A DNA stretch of 42,158 nt from Polaromonas sp. (GTDB lineage: Bacteria; Pseudomonadota; Gammaproteobacteria; Burkholderiales; Burkholderiaceae_C), in contig RDZZ01000044.1 in assembly GCA_004293655.1 (NCBI GenBank), forward strand, positions 1 through 42,158. The letters run 5' to 3'. Below the pieces are notes generated by a model. That model did not search any database. It worked only from the letters and a program-made list of their open reading frames with translations, and was not told the origin of the DNA. Below, one piece after another: positions 19,916 through 28,002 of the stretch. The first letter of the stretch is position 1. The number at the start of each line of letters is the position of its first letter. Position numbers and translations under genes: made by a program.

Positions 19916-20829
19916 GTCAGCGCTCCGGTGCGTTCGGCAATGCGCATGATGGCACTGCGCGAACGCGGGTTGGCAGCGACTTCTGCATCGCTGGGTTTGA
20001 CGCGCCCCAGCGCGTTCAAGCGCATGGCCCTGGGCGCCGCAAAAGGTGCTCGTCTGTCGAACACCTCACGCGAGTGCTCTGCAATGAACTGCTTGACGAT
20101 GCGGTCTTCCAGCGAGTGAAAGCTGATCACCACCAGGCGTCCTTGTGGCTGCAGTACATCGAGCGATGCGGCCAGCGCCTCTTGCAGCTCTTGCAGCTCG
20201 GCGTTGATGAAAATCCGAAACGCCTGAAATGTCCGCGTGGCAGGGTCTTTGCCAGGCTCGCGGGTTTTGACGGCACTGGCCACAACCTGGGCCAGCTCGG
20301 CAGTGCCGCGCAGCGGCCCGTGCAACGAGCGGCGCAGATCAATCGCTTTTGCAATCTGGCTGGCAAACCGCTCTTCTCCGTAGTCGCGAATCACCTCCGT
20401 CATGCTGTCAATGGAGGCGTCTTCCAGCCACTGGGCCACGCTCTGGCCGCGCGTGGTGTCCATGCGCATGTCAAGCGGGCCGTCAGAGCGGAACGAAAAC
20501 CCACGCGCAGGGTTATCGACCTGCGGCGAACTGATACCCAAATCCATCAGCAGACCCGCAGCACTGCGGGGCACGAGCGCTGCCAGTCTGCTAAACCCTT
20601 CATGGCGGATCGAGAACCGTGGGTCTGTGATGGTGCCAGCTTCTGCAACAGCATCGAGGTCTTTGTCAAAGGCCGTCAGGCTACCGCCTGCAGCGAGCTT
20701 CGATAAAATCAGCCGTGCGTGTCCGCCGCGCCCGAAAGTCGCGTCGATGTAGTGTTCGCCCGGCTTGATGTGAAGTGCCTCGACGGCTTCGTTCAACAAG
20801 ACGGTGCGGTGTGTCCATGTGTCTTGCAC
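19912..20829 (-). CDS. rsmH: 16S rRNA (cytosine1402-N4)-methyltransferase RsmH
   Basis: A SAM-dependent methyltransferase (formerly MraW) acting on C1402 of 16S rRNA. From GTG 20829 it has 305 residues and begins [20 protein letters not shown], the conserved N-terminus. The SAM-binding [40 protein letters not shown] and [17 protein letters not shown] are diagnostic. An upstream ATG at 20865 would overlap mraZ by 26 nt and add 12 residues not typical of the family; it cannot be excluded because neither start has an ideal ribosome site. Confidence 0.95.
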   Translation of the reverse strand: MQDTWTHRTVLLNEAVEALHIKPGEHYIDATFGRGGHARLILSKLAAGGSLTAFDKDLDAVAEAGTITDPRFSIRHEGFSRLAALVPRSAAGLLMDLGISSPQVDNPARGFSFRSDGPLDMRMDTTRGQSVAQWLEDASIDSMTEVIRDYGEERFASQIAKAIDLRRSLHGPLRGTAELAQVVASAVKTREPGKDPATRTFQAFRIFINAELQELQEALAASLDVLQPQGRLVVISFHSLEDRIVKQFIAEHSREVFDRRAPFAAPRAMRLNALGRVKPSDAEVAANPRSRSAIMRIAERTGALT

Positions 20830-20839
20830 CGCCTGCTTT

Positions 20840-21268
20840 CTAAAATGAAAAATCTCTGAAGACATCGGGCATCTCGCCCTTGATCTGCTCGGCCTCTTGC
20901 GCCGCATAGGTCTGTGCATTCCACAGCTCGAAATAATGGCCCATCCCCAAAAGCACGGTGTCTTTGCTGATTCCGGCAGCACAGCGAAGCTCGGGGGACA
21001 CCAGAATGCGGCCCGTTGCATCCATGCAAACATCCATGGCGTTACCGAGAAAAATACGTTTCCACCACTGCGCCTGCATGGGCAGCGACGCGATGCGTTC
21101 ACTGAATTTCTCCCATTGAAGGCGCGGGAAAATCATGATGCAGCCGTGCGGGTGCTTTGTCATGGTGAGCTGGCCGGCTGAAGTTGCGCTGAGAAAGTCC
21201 CGATACCGGGTCGGCACAGACAACCGTCCCTTGGTATCGAGAGCTACAAAAGACGCACCTTGAAACAC
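20840..21268 (-). CDS. mraZ: Transcriptional regulator MraZ
   Basis: A 142-residue AbrB-like DNA-binding protein that represses the dcw operon. The start at GTG 21268 gives the conserved [20 protein letters not shown] and the standard length, and AAGGG lies 9 nt upstream. A GTG at 21301 would add 11 residues but lies inside the operator boxes. Two tandem SpoVT-AbrB-type halves are visible, each with a D-x-KGR/D-x-TGR motif ([14 protein letters not shown] and [13 protein letters not shown]). It heads the cluster and probably autoregulates through the 10-bp-spaced sites just upstream. Confidence 0.95.
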   Translation of the reverse strand: MFQGASFVALDTKGRLSVPTRYRDFLSATSAGQLTMTKHPHGCIMIFPRLQWEKFSERIASLPMQAQWWKRIFLGNAMDVCMDATGRILVSPELRCAAGISKDTVLLGMGHYFELWNAQTYAAQEAEQIKGEMPDVFRDFSF

Positions 21269-21281
21269 CGCTGAAGACCCT

Positions 21282-21327
21282 TGGGAAGCACTTTTCACCA
21301 CTAAACTGCACTTCCTCCCACTTTATC
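21282..21327 (-). promoter_or_regulatory. MraZ operator array and putative Pmra -10
   Basis: On the minus strand, GTG trinucleotides begin at 21321, 21311, 21301 and 21291, exactly 10 bp apart: GTGGGAGGAA, GTGCAGTTTA, GTGGTGAAAA, GTGCTTCCCA. MraZ proteins are known to bind such TGGG-like boxes repeated at 10-bp spacing upstream of mraZ. Only the first box keeps the full GTGGG; the others are degenerate. GATAAA (21327-21322) directly upstream could be a -10 element, but no good -35 is visible at the right distance. Confidence 0.6.
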
Positions 21328-21380
21328 AGGAAAGGATTCGGGTTCACGTCAGCCAAAAGCGTTTTTCAATAAAATCAGCA

Positions 21381-21394
21381 GCCTACCAATAGGC
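21381..21394. terminator. Hairpin between the STAS gene and mraZ
   Basis: GCCTA-TTGG-TAGGC on the minus strand is a perfect 5-bp stem with a 4-nt loop, followed by TGCTGATTTTATT. It lies about 80 nt past the stop of the STAS-domain gene and upstream of the mra promoter region. The T-rich tail begins several bases late, so it would be a weak terminator. Confidence 0.35.
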
Positions 21395-21472
21395 ATCCTC
21401 AAGGGCAGGCTGTTGCAGCGCAGTGTCTGCATGGCCTGCAGGCGCTGGCTTTTTGCGGCAATGCTGAGAGCG

Positions 21473-23347
21473 TCAATCGCGGCGGCTGATGACCTTGGCG
21501 TGCTCGGTGATGCCAATGACATTGAAAAAAGCAGCCACCAGCCGGTTGACTTCGGTAAATTGAACAAACCGTTTCTCGGCCTGCCGCGCAGACACCCAAT
21601 TCAGAAGCGTCCCGGCGGCTGAAAAATCAACACGTATCAATTTGGCACAAGAAATCGCCATGTGGTCTGCACCTCTGAGCTTGTCTTCCAGGTGGTCCAG
21701 CACGGCAACAGCGTCTCCGTGTATCTGGCCAGACAATTCAACTGACGAGAACCTGTTGACCTGCGCGCTGACCTGTGCATTGATCTGTGTATTGAATGAG
21801 TCCATCTGGCTGTCACCTTCGATCGTGCTCATGATGGACGGTATGGAGTCGTTGAATACATCGCCAATGATGGTGTGGCCTGAAGCCATCACATTGTCTG
21901 GCTCCAGTGCCTTGTAGCTGCAGCGCGCACTCTCCCAGGCGGGCGGCGAGACTTCATAGGTGACGCAAAAGTCAAGTGCAGCGAGCTCAAACTCATCAGG
22001 CCGGTGCGTCACGCGCAGGGCCTCCATGCGCAGATGCCACCACTCGTGCGCCGTGTCGCGATCGCCTGAAGGTGTGGCGTTTTGCAATATTTTCTGCAAG
22101 TTTGTGTCGCCCGTGAAACGCAGCTCAGCGGGTTGTGTACACCAGCTGGCAAAGACCTTGCGCAAAGGCTCCACCGCCGTGGCATCGATGGTTTTGAGGT
22201 TTCTCCAGTCCAGGCACCAGGGCATGGCGGCTTTTGCCAGTGCTGCCTTGAGTGCCGCGACTGTTTGAATGCCCACTGTAGAGGGGCAAATCCAGCTGGC
22301 TGACGTGCTGGCTGTTGGCGTTTGGCGCTGCGATGCGGCAAGTTGCCTGACCATGTCGAGCATGGAGAACCATTGTGGTGCCGAGCGATCAAAGCGCTGA
22401 ACAAAATCAATGGCGGCATTCTCGAACTTGTCCTTCTGATCTGTCGCGCGGTACAGGTCGAACAGAACCATCCAGGTGTCCAGGTTATGGACGCGGGTGC
22501 CAGCAGGCGACAGCATCTCCAGCAACACCGTCTCGGCACTGGCATCGTCGCCATTTGCAAAGCTGATGGCGGCCTCTTCAAGTTCCGCGTCATGGGCCAA
22601 CTCGGCGACGTCCACCGCCATGTAGTTGCTCGCCCCAAAACCCAGGGTTGACCTGCCAAAGTCGGTGCTGGGCGGCGGTGCCGGTACCACCGGTGCTGCC
22701 GACCGGCTGGCCGCCTGCGGCGAGGCAGCTGTAGCCCTTGCGTTGTGCTGTGCGGGTGCTGGTGTGGACGCAGTTGGTATTGTTGGTATTGTTGGTGTGG
22801 GTTTTTTGGCAGTTACAGGCCTGGAAGTTTCAGGAGCGGTGTCTCGCATGTCGCCCACCTGCGTTACCGCATAACCAATCGGCATGGCGACAGGCACCGA
22901 GTCAGCCATGTCCAGCGGGCTGGCTCCTGCTGGACGCCTGTCCGGTGGCGGGAGCGTGGTGTTGCCTGCGGGCCTTAATGAAGAGTGTGGCTTGGTTTGC
23001 CACCACTGCATGGACATCTGCGCCTCGATCTCATCAATCTTTTTAAGCGTTTGCGCACGGCCATCTGGCTTGGAGGGCATGCTGCTCTGAAAAAACGATG
23101 GTCTGCCAGCTGCGTCCTGGTCTGAGAGGTTCTCACGTGCGCGCATCTTGCGCAGCATGTCAAATTCACGTTTTCGCACAAAGTCGTTGCGGCGCTTGCG
23201 CTCGATCATGTCCTTGAGCACCTGCTTGCTCATGGTTTCTTCGCGGTCTGTGTCCTTGTTGTCAAGCTCAGCCCAGCTCGTCGCAGGATTGCGAACGAAC
23301 TTCACCATTTTTGACAATAAACCGGGGGTGTTGTCTTCTTTGGTCAT
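21473..23347 (-). CDS. Large cytoplasmic protein with two STAS-like domains
   Basis: A protein of about 624 residues from ATG 23347 (an ATG 7 codons upstream lacks a ribosome site). The N-terminal 110 residues are charged and helical (KDMIERKRRNDFVRKREFDM). A Pro/Thr/Ala-rich linker follows, with a short TIP repeat, then a helical TPR-like stretch around NLDTWMVLFDLYRATDQKDK. A first STAS-like fold contains WCLDWRNLKTIDATAVEPL; a second, C-terminal STAS/MlaB-like fold contains LIRVDFSAAGTLLNWVSA and NRLVAAFFNVIGITEHAKV. There is no signal peptide or membrane helix. STAS domains act in lipid-transport and anti-sigma-antagonist systems, but no partner gene is adjacent. The function is unknown to me. 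Confidence 0.8.
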   Translation of the reverse strand: MTKEDNTPGLLSKMVKFVRNPATSWAELDNKDTDREETMSKQVLKDMIERKRRNDFVRKREFDMLRKMRARENLSDQDAAGRPSFFQSSMPSKPDGRAQTLKKIDEIEAQMSMQWWQTKPHSSLRPAGNTTLPPPDRRPAGASPLDMADSVPVAMPIGYAVTQVGDMRDTAPETSRPVTAKKPTPTIPTIPTASTPAPAQHNARATAASPQAASRSAAPVVPAPPPSTDFGRSTLGFGASNYMAVDVAELAHDAELEEAAISFANGDDASAETVLLEMLSPAGTRVHNLDTWMVLFDLYRATDQKDKFENAAIDFVQRFDRSAPQWFSMLDMVRQLAASQRQTPTASTSASWICPSTVGIQTVAALKAALAKAAMPWCLDWRNLKTIDATAVEPLRKVFASWCTQPAELRFTGDTNLQKILQNATPSGDRDTAHEWWHLRMEALRVTHRPDEFELAALDFCVTYEVSPPAWESARCSYKALEPDNVMASGHTIIGDVFNDSIPSIMSTIEGDSQMDSFNTQINAQVSAQVNRFSSVELSGQIHGDAVAVLDHLEDKLRGADHMAISCAKLIRVDFSAAGTLLNWVSARQAEKRFVQFTEVNRLVAAFFNVIGITEHAKVISRRD

Positions 23348-23437
23348 GGTGCGCGCCTGAAAAGGCATGACAAGATGCAGGGCGGGGCAATAAACAAGGT
23401 TGCTGACAACATTTTGGGCAACATTTCAAGCAGGACG

Positions 23438-24559
23438 TCAGTCGCCAAACATTTTTTGTTTGAGTTCGCGTCGCTGCTGCGCCTCCAGGGACAAGTTCGC
23501 TGTGGGACGGGCAATCAGCCGACCCACGCCGATGGGCTCACCCGTTTCGTCGCAGTAGCCATAGTCGCCCGAGTCAATGCGGCCAATGGACTGCTCGATT
23601 TTCTTGAGCAATTTGCGCTCACGGTCGCGGGTGCGCAATTCCAGCGCATGCTCTTCTTCAATGGTGGCGCGGTCAGCGGGGTCAGGCACGACCACTGTTT
23701 CTTCGCGCAGGTGCTCGGTGGTTTCCCCCGCGCTGTTGTGGATTTCCCGCTTCAGAGCGGACAGCTTGTGGCGGAAAAACGCCATCTGTTTGTCATTCAT
23801 GTACTCGCTGTCTGGCATGGCCTTGACCTCGTCATCGCTCAGTTCGGCAGCGGGTTTGGTCTTCCAGTTGTTGGCCAGCCTGGGGTCTTTTTTGGCAGCC
23901 ACGTGGGGCGGTGGGGCCATCACGCGTTCTGTCATGGCAGAGTAGCTGGCCTTGGCTGCGTCGGGCGCATGGGTCGGCACCATCGGGGCGGGTGGAGGCA
24001 GTTGGGAAGGCGCGCGCACAGAACTTCTGCGTCCGGGCTTGAGCGCCACTGGTGGGGTCATGGACTGGGGTCTTTCAACAGGGTGAGGTGTCGGCTCGGG
24101 TGCCGGTGCAGCAGCAGACGCCTTGGCGGGGGCTTGCAACGCCGACGTGGAGGCGGGCTTGACCGCTGACTTCTTGAGAGCAGGTTTCCCGATGGCCAGA
24201 CTTTGATCAGCCGGATTGGCGGGCACAGCGGTTTTGACCACCGAGTCAGCGGGTTTTTTAACCACTGTTCTGGTCGCTGTTCTGGTAGCCGCCGCAGGCT
24301 GGACAGCCTGGGAGATGGGTTTTGCAGCGGTTTTGAGCGGTGTTTTTGGCTTCACGGGGGGCTTTGCAGTGACCTTGACAACGGGGACTTTGCCAACGGG
24401 TTTCTGGGCAGAAGCCGCCCGTGGATGGCCTTGCGCAGCGTGTGCGACTGGCCCCGGCGGTGGCGCTGTCTGGGTATTTTGGTCGGCGCGCGATTGTAAC
24501 GGCTCAGCAGAACGCCGGGGGGCGGTCAAACCAAACCGCTGGAGAACTGATCTCAACAT
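23438..24559 (-). CDS. dksA: RNA polymerase-binding protein DksA with long N-terminal extension
   Basis: The C-terminal 140 residues are a DksA: the coiled coil with FFRHKLSALKREIHNSAGET and DRERKLLKKIEQSIGRIDSG carries the acidic tip (ADRATIEEEHALELRTRDRE), followed by the globular end GYCDETGEPIGVGRLIARPT. DksA binds the secondary channel of RNA polymerase and works with ppGpp. The zinc-finger region keeps only one cysteine (CDET in place of CxxC, and no C-terminal pair), so it is probably a zinc-independent form. About 230 residues rich in Lys, Pro, Ala and Thr precede it. I start at ATG 24559; the extension contains few internal ATG codons but the true start is not proven. Confidence 0.88.
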   Translation of the reverse strand: MLRSVLQRFGLTAPRRSAEPLQSRADQNTQTAPPPGPVAHAAQGHPRAASAQKPVGKVPVVKVTAKPPVKPKTPLKTAAKPISQAVQPAAATRTATRTVVKKPADSVVKTAVPANPADQSLAIGKPALKKSAVKPASTSALQAPAKASAAAPAPEPTPHPVERPQSMTPPVALKPGRRSSVRAPSQLPPPAPMVPTHAPDAAKASYSAMTERVMAPPPHVAAKKDPRLANNWKTKPAAELSDDEVKAMPDSEYMNDKQMAFFRHKLSALKREIHNSAGETTEHLREETVVVPDPADRATIEEEHALELRTRDRERKLLKKIEQSIGRIDSGDYGYCDETGEPIGVGRLIARPTANLSLEAQQRRELKQKMFGD

Positions 24560-24624
24560 AAAGCTCCACTGCGCTTTTTAGCGCTTTTTACACACCAGCT
24601 TACACACCATGCAAACAGCCTAAC

Positions 24625-25692
24625 TCAAACCAGGCACTGCTCTAGGCCTTGCATGAAAATATCTTTTGGCAAGTCAATGCCAATGAAGACCATTTTGCTG
24701 GTTTTCTTCTCGCCTGCGGCCCAGGCAGGGCCCAAGTCGCTGCCCATCAACTGGTGTACGCCCTGAAAAATCACCTTGCGCTCCGTGCCCTCCATGCTCA
24801 GCACGCCCTTGTAGCGCAGCATGCGGGGGCCATAGATATTGACCACCGCACCCAGAAAATCTTCAAGTTTGGCGGGGCTAAAGGGCTTGTCTGAGCGGAA
24901 AACAAAGCTTTTGACATCATCGTCATGCGCATGGTGGTGGCCAGTCTCAGCCGCGTGTGACGGGTGGTCGCAGTGCTCGCCGTGTTCATGATCGTGGTCG
25001 TGCTTATGGTCATGGTCATGCCCGGCGTGCGCGTCTTCTTTGAGGAAGTCCGGGTCAATGTCCAGCTTGGCATTGAGGTTGAAACCCCGCAGGTCAAAAA
25101 CGTCCTTGATCGCCACGCTGCCGAAATGCACCGCTTTTTGCGGCGCACGCGGGTTCATGTGCGTCAGGCGGTGCATCAGCGCATCGACTTCGTCCTTTGC
25201 CACCAGGTCGGTCTTGCTGATGAAGATCTGGTCGGCAAAGCCCACCTGGCGGCGTGCTTCCTGGCGGTCATTGAGCTGGGTGGTGGCGTGTTTGGCATCG
25301 ACCAGCGTCAAAATGGAGTCCAGCAGGTACTGCTCGGCGATTTCTTCGTCCATAAAAAAGGTCTGGGCCACCGGGCCAGGGTCAGCCAGGCCAGTGGTCT
25401 CAATCACCACACGTTCAAAAGCAAGCTCACCTTTGCGTCTTTTGGCCGCCAGCACTTGCAGGGTCTCGCGCAGGTCTTCACGGATGGAGCAGCAGATGCA
25501 GCCGTTGCTCATCTGGATGATGGTCTCCTCGGTGTCGTTGACCAGAATCTCGTTGTCGATGTTTTCTTCACCAAACTCGTTTTCAATCACGGCGATTTTC
25601 TGGCCGTGCGCCTCGGTCAGGATGCGCTTTAACAGCGTGGTTTTGCCGGAACCCAGAAAGCCGGTCAGGATGGTGACGGGAATCAAACTCAT
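24625..25692 (-). CDS. CobW/COG0523 G3E-family metal-associated GTPase
   Basis: A 355-residue G3E GTPase. ATG 25692 gives MSLIPVTILTGFLGSGKTTL, with the Walker A loop at about residues 11-18. The metal-binding NGCICCSIRED (CxCC motif) is at about 64-74, ETTGLADPGPV is the Walker B region, and SKTDLV the guanine-specificity motif. A His/Asp-rich linker (about 220-262; HDHDHKHDHDHEHGEHCDH) precedes the CobW C-terminal domain. Such proteins deliver Zn, Co or Ni to target enzymes. The metal cannot be assigned, although His-rich linkers are frequent in zinc-responsive members; no clear Zur box was seen. Confidence 0.92.
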   Translation of the reverse strand: MSLIPVTILTGFLGSGKTTLLKRILTEAHGQKIAVIENEFGEENIDNEILVNDTEETIIQMSNGCICCSIREDLRETLQVLAAKRRKGELAFERVVIETTGLADPGPVAQTFFMDEEIAEQYLLDSILTLVDAKHATTQLNDRQEARRQVGFADQIFISKTDLVAKDEVDALMHRLTHMNPRAPQKAVHFGSVAIKDVFDLRGFNLNAKLDIDPDFLKEDAHAGHDHDHKHDHDHEHGEHCDHPSHAAETGHHHAHDDDVKSFVFRSDKPFSPAKLEDFLGAVVNIYGPRMLRYKGVLSMEGTERKVIFQGVHQLMGSDLGPAWAAGEKKTSKMVFIGIDLPKDIFMQGLEQCLV

Positions 25693-25730
25693 GGTGTCTG
25701 CCTCACTTAAAAAACAAAAATGCTCGGTGC

Positions 25731-25771
25731 CGACATACAACCAAGGCACGAAGGACGCACAAAGTATGTCG
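25731..25771. promoter_or_regulatory. Inverted repeat upstream of the CobW-like gene
   Basis: CGACATAC (25731-25738) and GTATGTCG (25764-25771) form a perfect 8-bp inverted repeat with a 25-nt spacer, 39-79 nt before the CobW-like start. It could be a regulator site or a looped element. It does not resemble the Zur consensus I know. The rest of the 286-nt gap up to 25978 shows nothing recognisable. Confidence 0.3.
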
Positions 25772-25978
25772 CCAAACCAGCCAGCGAGTTTAGCGGCCCG
25801 GTCAAACCTGTCTCAACAATGCCTGAAATGACACCTGAAATACCCGTGGCAACCGTTGTGCTGCGGCAGCCGTCAGTTGCCATGGATGGATGAATGCTAC
25901 GTTTTAAAGAGCAAACAATCCAGACACACAGTGCTGCAGAGGTCTTTTTGACCCTTGTCAAAGCGCTGCTGCATGGCG

Positions 25979-27250
25979 CTACCGTTTTTTGACCAGCACC
26001 AGTCCCTTGAGATACTCACCCTCGGGAAAGGTCACCGTCATGGGGTGGTCGGGTGCGCCGCCCAGGCGTTCGCTGATGAAGGCATCGACACCTGCGTCCA
26101 GCCCTGCACCGGCGACGATTTTGTGAAACAAGTCGGCGCTGATGCCGCCTGAGCATGAATAAGTAAACAGCACGCCGCCAGGCTCTAGCAGCATCAAGGC
26201 CAGTCGGTTGATGTCTTTGTAGGCTCTGGCCGCGCGGTCTGCGTGGGCGGCAGTGGGCGCAAATTTGGGCGGGTCCAGCACGATGGCATCAAACGTTACG
26301 CCGCTTGAGACGTACTGGCGCAGTGCGGCGTTCACGTCAGCGTCCCGCATCGTGGTGCGACTGGCATCAAAGCCGTTGAGCGCCACATTGGCCGCCGCAA
26401 GCTCAAGGGCTGGGCCAGACGAGTCAATCGAGGTGACGTGTGCTGCGCCGCCTGCCAGCGCGGCCACAGTAAAGCCGCCGGTGTAGCAGTAGCAGTTGAG
26501 CACGCGCTTGAACCCCAGGCGCCTGGTGTAACTGGCAAACTTTTGCCGGCTGTCGCGCTGGTCCAGGTAAAAACCGGTTTTATGGCCCTCGGCAACGTCC
26601 AGGTTGAGCTTCCAGTCACCTTCTGTGATGGTGATTTCTGTCGAACAATTTTCCGACGGGCCGCCCCTAGGAAAATTAGCTCCCTCGGGGGGCAGCGCAG
26701 TACGCGAAGCGACAAGCGTGGGGGCCATCTTGCCGGAACCCGCCAGCCAGCCAGTGGCCTCCGGCAAGCCTTCCAGGGCGCGCACGCTGGCGTCCGAGCG
26801 TTCATAAAGCCGCGTCAGACCGGTGGCGGCCAGCAGGGCCTGCACGATCACGCTTTTGAAGCGCTCGCTGCCGCAACTTGAAAACTGCGCCACCAGCGTG
26901 TCGCCATAGCGGTCGACCACCAGACCGGGCAGTCCGTCAGACTCGCCGTGAACCAGGCGCAAGCCGTTACTTTTGATGTCAAACAAGGCTCTGGCGCTTA
27001 TGGCTGCTGTGATACGCGCTACAAAAAAAGAAGCGTCTATGCGTTCGGTCTCGTCAAAACTCCAGACACGCGCCCGGATTCTGGACGTGGGGCTGAAAGC
27101 CGCCCAGGCCAGAAAGCGGCCGTCATGGCTTTCAACCCGCACCGTCTCGCCCGCATCTGCTGCGCCCCGGGCAATGGCCCCGTCAAAAATCCACGGGTGG
27201 CGGCGCAGGAGAGACCGCTCTTTGCCTTCTTTGAGTCGTATGGATTTCAT
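25979..27250 (-). CDS. Class I SAM-dependent 23S rRNA methyltransferase, RlmI family, with in-frame repeat insertion
   Basis: ATG 27250 gives 423 residues beginning MKSIRLKEGKERSLLRRHPW, the PUA domain of the RlmI (m5C1962, 23S rRNA) family. A linker (LRLVHGESDGLPGLVVDRYG) leads to the methyltransferase domain: EGHKTGFYLDQRDSR, LNCYCYTGGFTVAALAGG (SAM loop), IDSSGPALELAAANVALNG, VLDPPKFAPT and FTYSCSGGISADLF. Between GLPEATGWLAGSGK and TEITITEGDWKLN lies an extra stretch of about 27-30 residues (about 175-203; includes TALPPEGANFPRGGPSE), which I do not expect in the family. It is encoded by a GC-rich inverted-repeat element. The frame stays open, so the protein may still be made. Confidence 0.88.
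   Translation of the reverse strand: MKSIRLKEGKERSLLRRHPWIFDGAIARGAADAGETVRVESHDGRFLAWAAFSPTSRIRARVWSFDETERIDASFFVARITAAISARALFDIKSNGLRLVHGESDGLPGLVVDRYGDTLVAQFSSCGSERFKSVIVQALLAATGLTRLYERSDASVRALEGLPEATGWLAGSGKMAPTLVASRTALPPEGANFPRGGPSENCSTEITITEGDWKLNLDVAEGHKTGFYLDQRDSRQKFASYTRRLGFKRVLNCYCYTGGFTVAALAGGAAHVTSIDSSGPALELAAANVALNGFDASRTTMRDADVNAALRQYVSSGVTFDAIVLDPPKFAPTAAHADRAARAYKDINRLALMLLEPGGVLFTYSCSGGISADLFHKIVAGAGLDAGVDAFISERLGGAPDHPMTVTFPEGEYLKGLVLVKKR
26647..26726. repeat. Palindromic repeat element inserted in frame in the RlmI-like gene
   Basis: AATTTTCC (26647-26654) and GGAAAATT (26670-26677) are a perfect inverted repeat around a C/G-rich core (CGACGGGCCGCCCCTA). This is followed by CCCTCGGGGGGCAGC and GTACGCGAAGCGACAAGCG up to GTGGGGGCC. 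I recognise this motif chain as a type of dispersed element common between genes in Comamonadaceae; here it lies inside a coding sequence without breaking it. Exact borders are uncertain by several bases. No second full copy is present in the window. Confidence 0.6.
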
Positions 27251-27281
27251 GGCACTTTTTTCATGGGATTTTTGACAACGC

Positions 27282-27968
27282 TCAAGCGGCCCGCAAGCGC
27301 AAACGCGAAATGGCTGCGCCTGCCAGCTCACCAATTTGCGCCAGAAAATCTGTCCCCATGTCGGCCTGAAAACGATCCGGGTCAGGGGACGCCAGCACCA
27401 GCAGGCCAAACGCATCTTGCGTGGGGTCAGCGCGCAGTGGAATCAGCGCCAGCGACACGGCCAGTTCGGGCTGTGGCAGCCAGCTGGCCGCTTCAAAGCC
27501 GGCGTTCGCGCCGCAGTAAGGTGCGGTCAGGGAACGGGTGAAGATCTGGGTGTCGGTGCTCACGCCCTTGCAAAACCCTTCGTCGGCAAAAATGTCGTTG
27601 ACCTGCCAGACCTTGATGGCGGCCTGGGGCATCAAAAACTCGGTTTTGAGCACATCCACGATGGCCGCTGGAAGGTCGCGGGCCTGGGCGGTGAGTAGCA
27701 GGTGGCGTGTGCAGCGATGCAGTTTTTCAGCAATGCCGACGTTTTCCTGCCCGTGGCGGATCATGTCCACCATGCGTGCCTCCAAAAGCTTGATCTTGTC
27801 GCGCAGCAAACCGGCCTGACGCTCTTGCAGGCTGACAGCGCGGCTGCCATGCCCACTGGAGAGCTGCACTGTGGCCAGCAGCTCGGCGTGGCGCTCGAAA
27901 AAGTCTGGCGTGTTGGCCAGAAAGTTGGCAATGTCGTCTTCAGTGATGGGTGGGTCGATGGGGTTCAT
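27282..27968 (-). CDS. DUF484 family protein
   Basis: A 228-residue protein of the DUF484 family (COG3159). The N-terminal PPITEDDIANFLANTPDFFE is the family's opening motif, followed by a coiled coil (SLQERQAGLLRDKIKLLEAR) and a GAF-like C-terminal domain containing FGLLVLASPDPDRF and MGTDFLAQIGELAGAAISR. In many proteobacteria this gene lies between dapF and xerC. Here dapF is upstream as expected, but the RlmI-like gene, not xerC, follows after 31 nt. The biochemical role is unknown; the GAF-like fold suggests ligand or protein binding. Confidence 0.9.
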   Translation of the reverse strand: MNPIDPPITEDDIANFLANTPDFFERHAELLATVQLSSGHGSRAVSLQERQAGLLRDKIKLLEARMVDMIRHGQENVGIAEKLHRCTRHLLLTAQARDLPAAIVDVLKTEFLMPQAAIKVWQVNDIFADEGFCKGVSTDTQIFTRSLTAPYCGANAGFEAASWLPQPELAVSLALIPLRADPTQDAFGLLVLASPDPDRFQADMGTDFLAQIGELAGAAISRLRLRAA

Positions 27969-27984
27969 CAGAATTTCCGAGAAA

Positions 27985-28002
27985 CCCGGTCTTCAGGCCG
28001 GG
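27985..28002. repeat. Small hairpin resembling an IS200/IS605 end, dapF-DUF484 gap
   Basis: CCCGG (27985-27989) and CCGGG (27998-28002) enclose an 8-nt loop. On the minus strand the sequence reads CCCGGCCTGAAGACCGGGTTTCTC, similar in form to subterminal hairpins of IS200/IS605-type elements. No transposase is present, so at most this is a remnant. It might also terminate dapF transcription. The rest of the 183-nt gap shows nothing clear. Confidence 0.3.

Noticed and set aside
25707-25961. 84-codon minus-strand frame in the gap upstream of the CobW-like gene
   Set aside because: No domain, no ribosome site, mixed composition, and it spans an inverted repeat; I treat the gap as non-coding.
26985-27045. 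A further dispersed-repeat copy in the RlmI-like gene (GCTACAAAAAAAGAAGCG region)
   Set aside because: The two half motifs are in the wrong relative orientation and the protein has the usual length there, so chance similarity is more likely.
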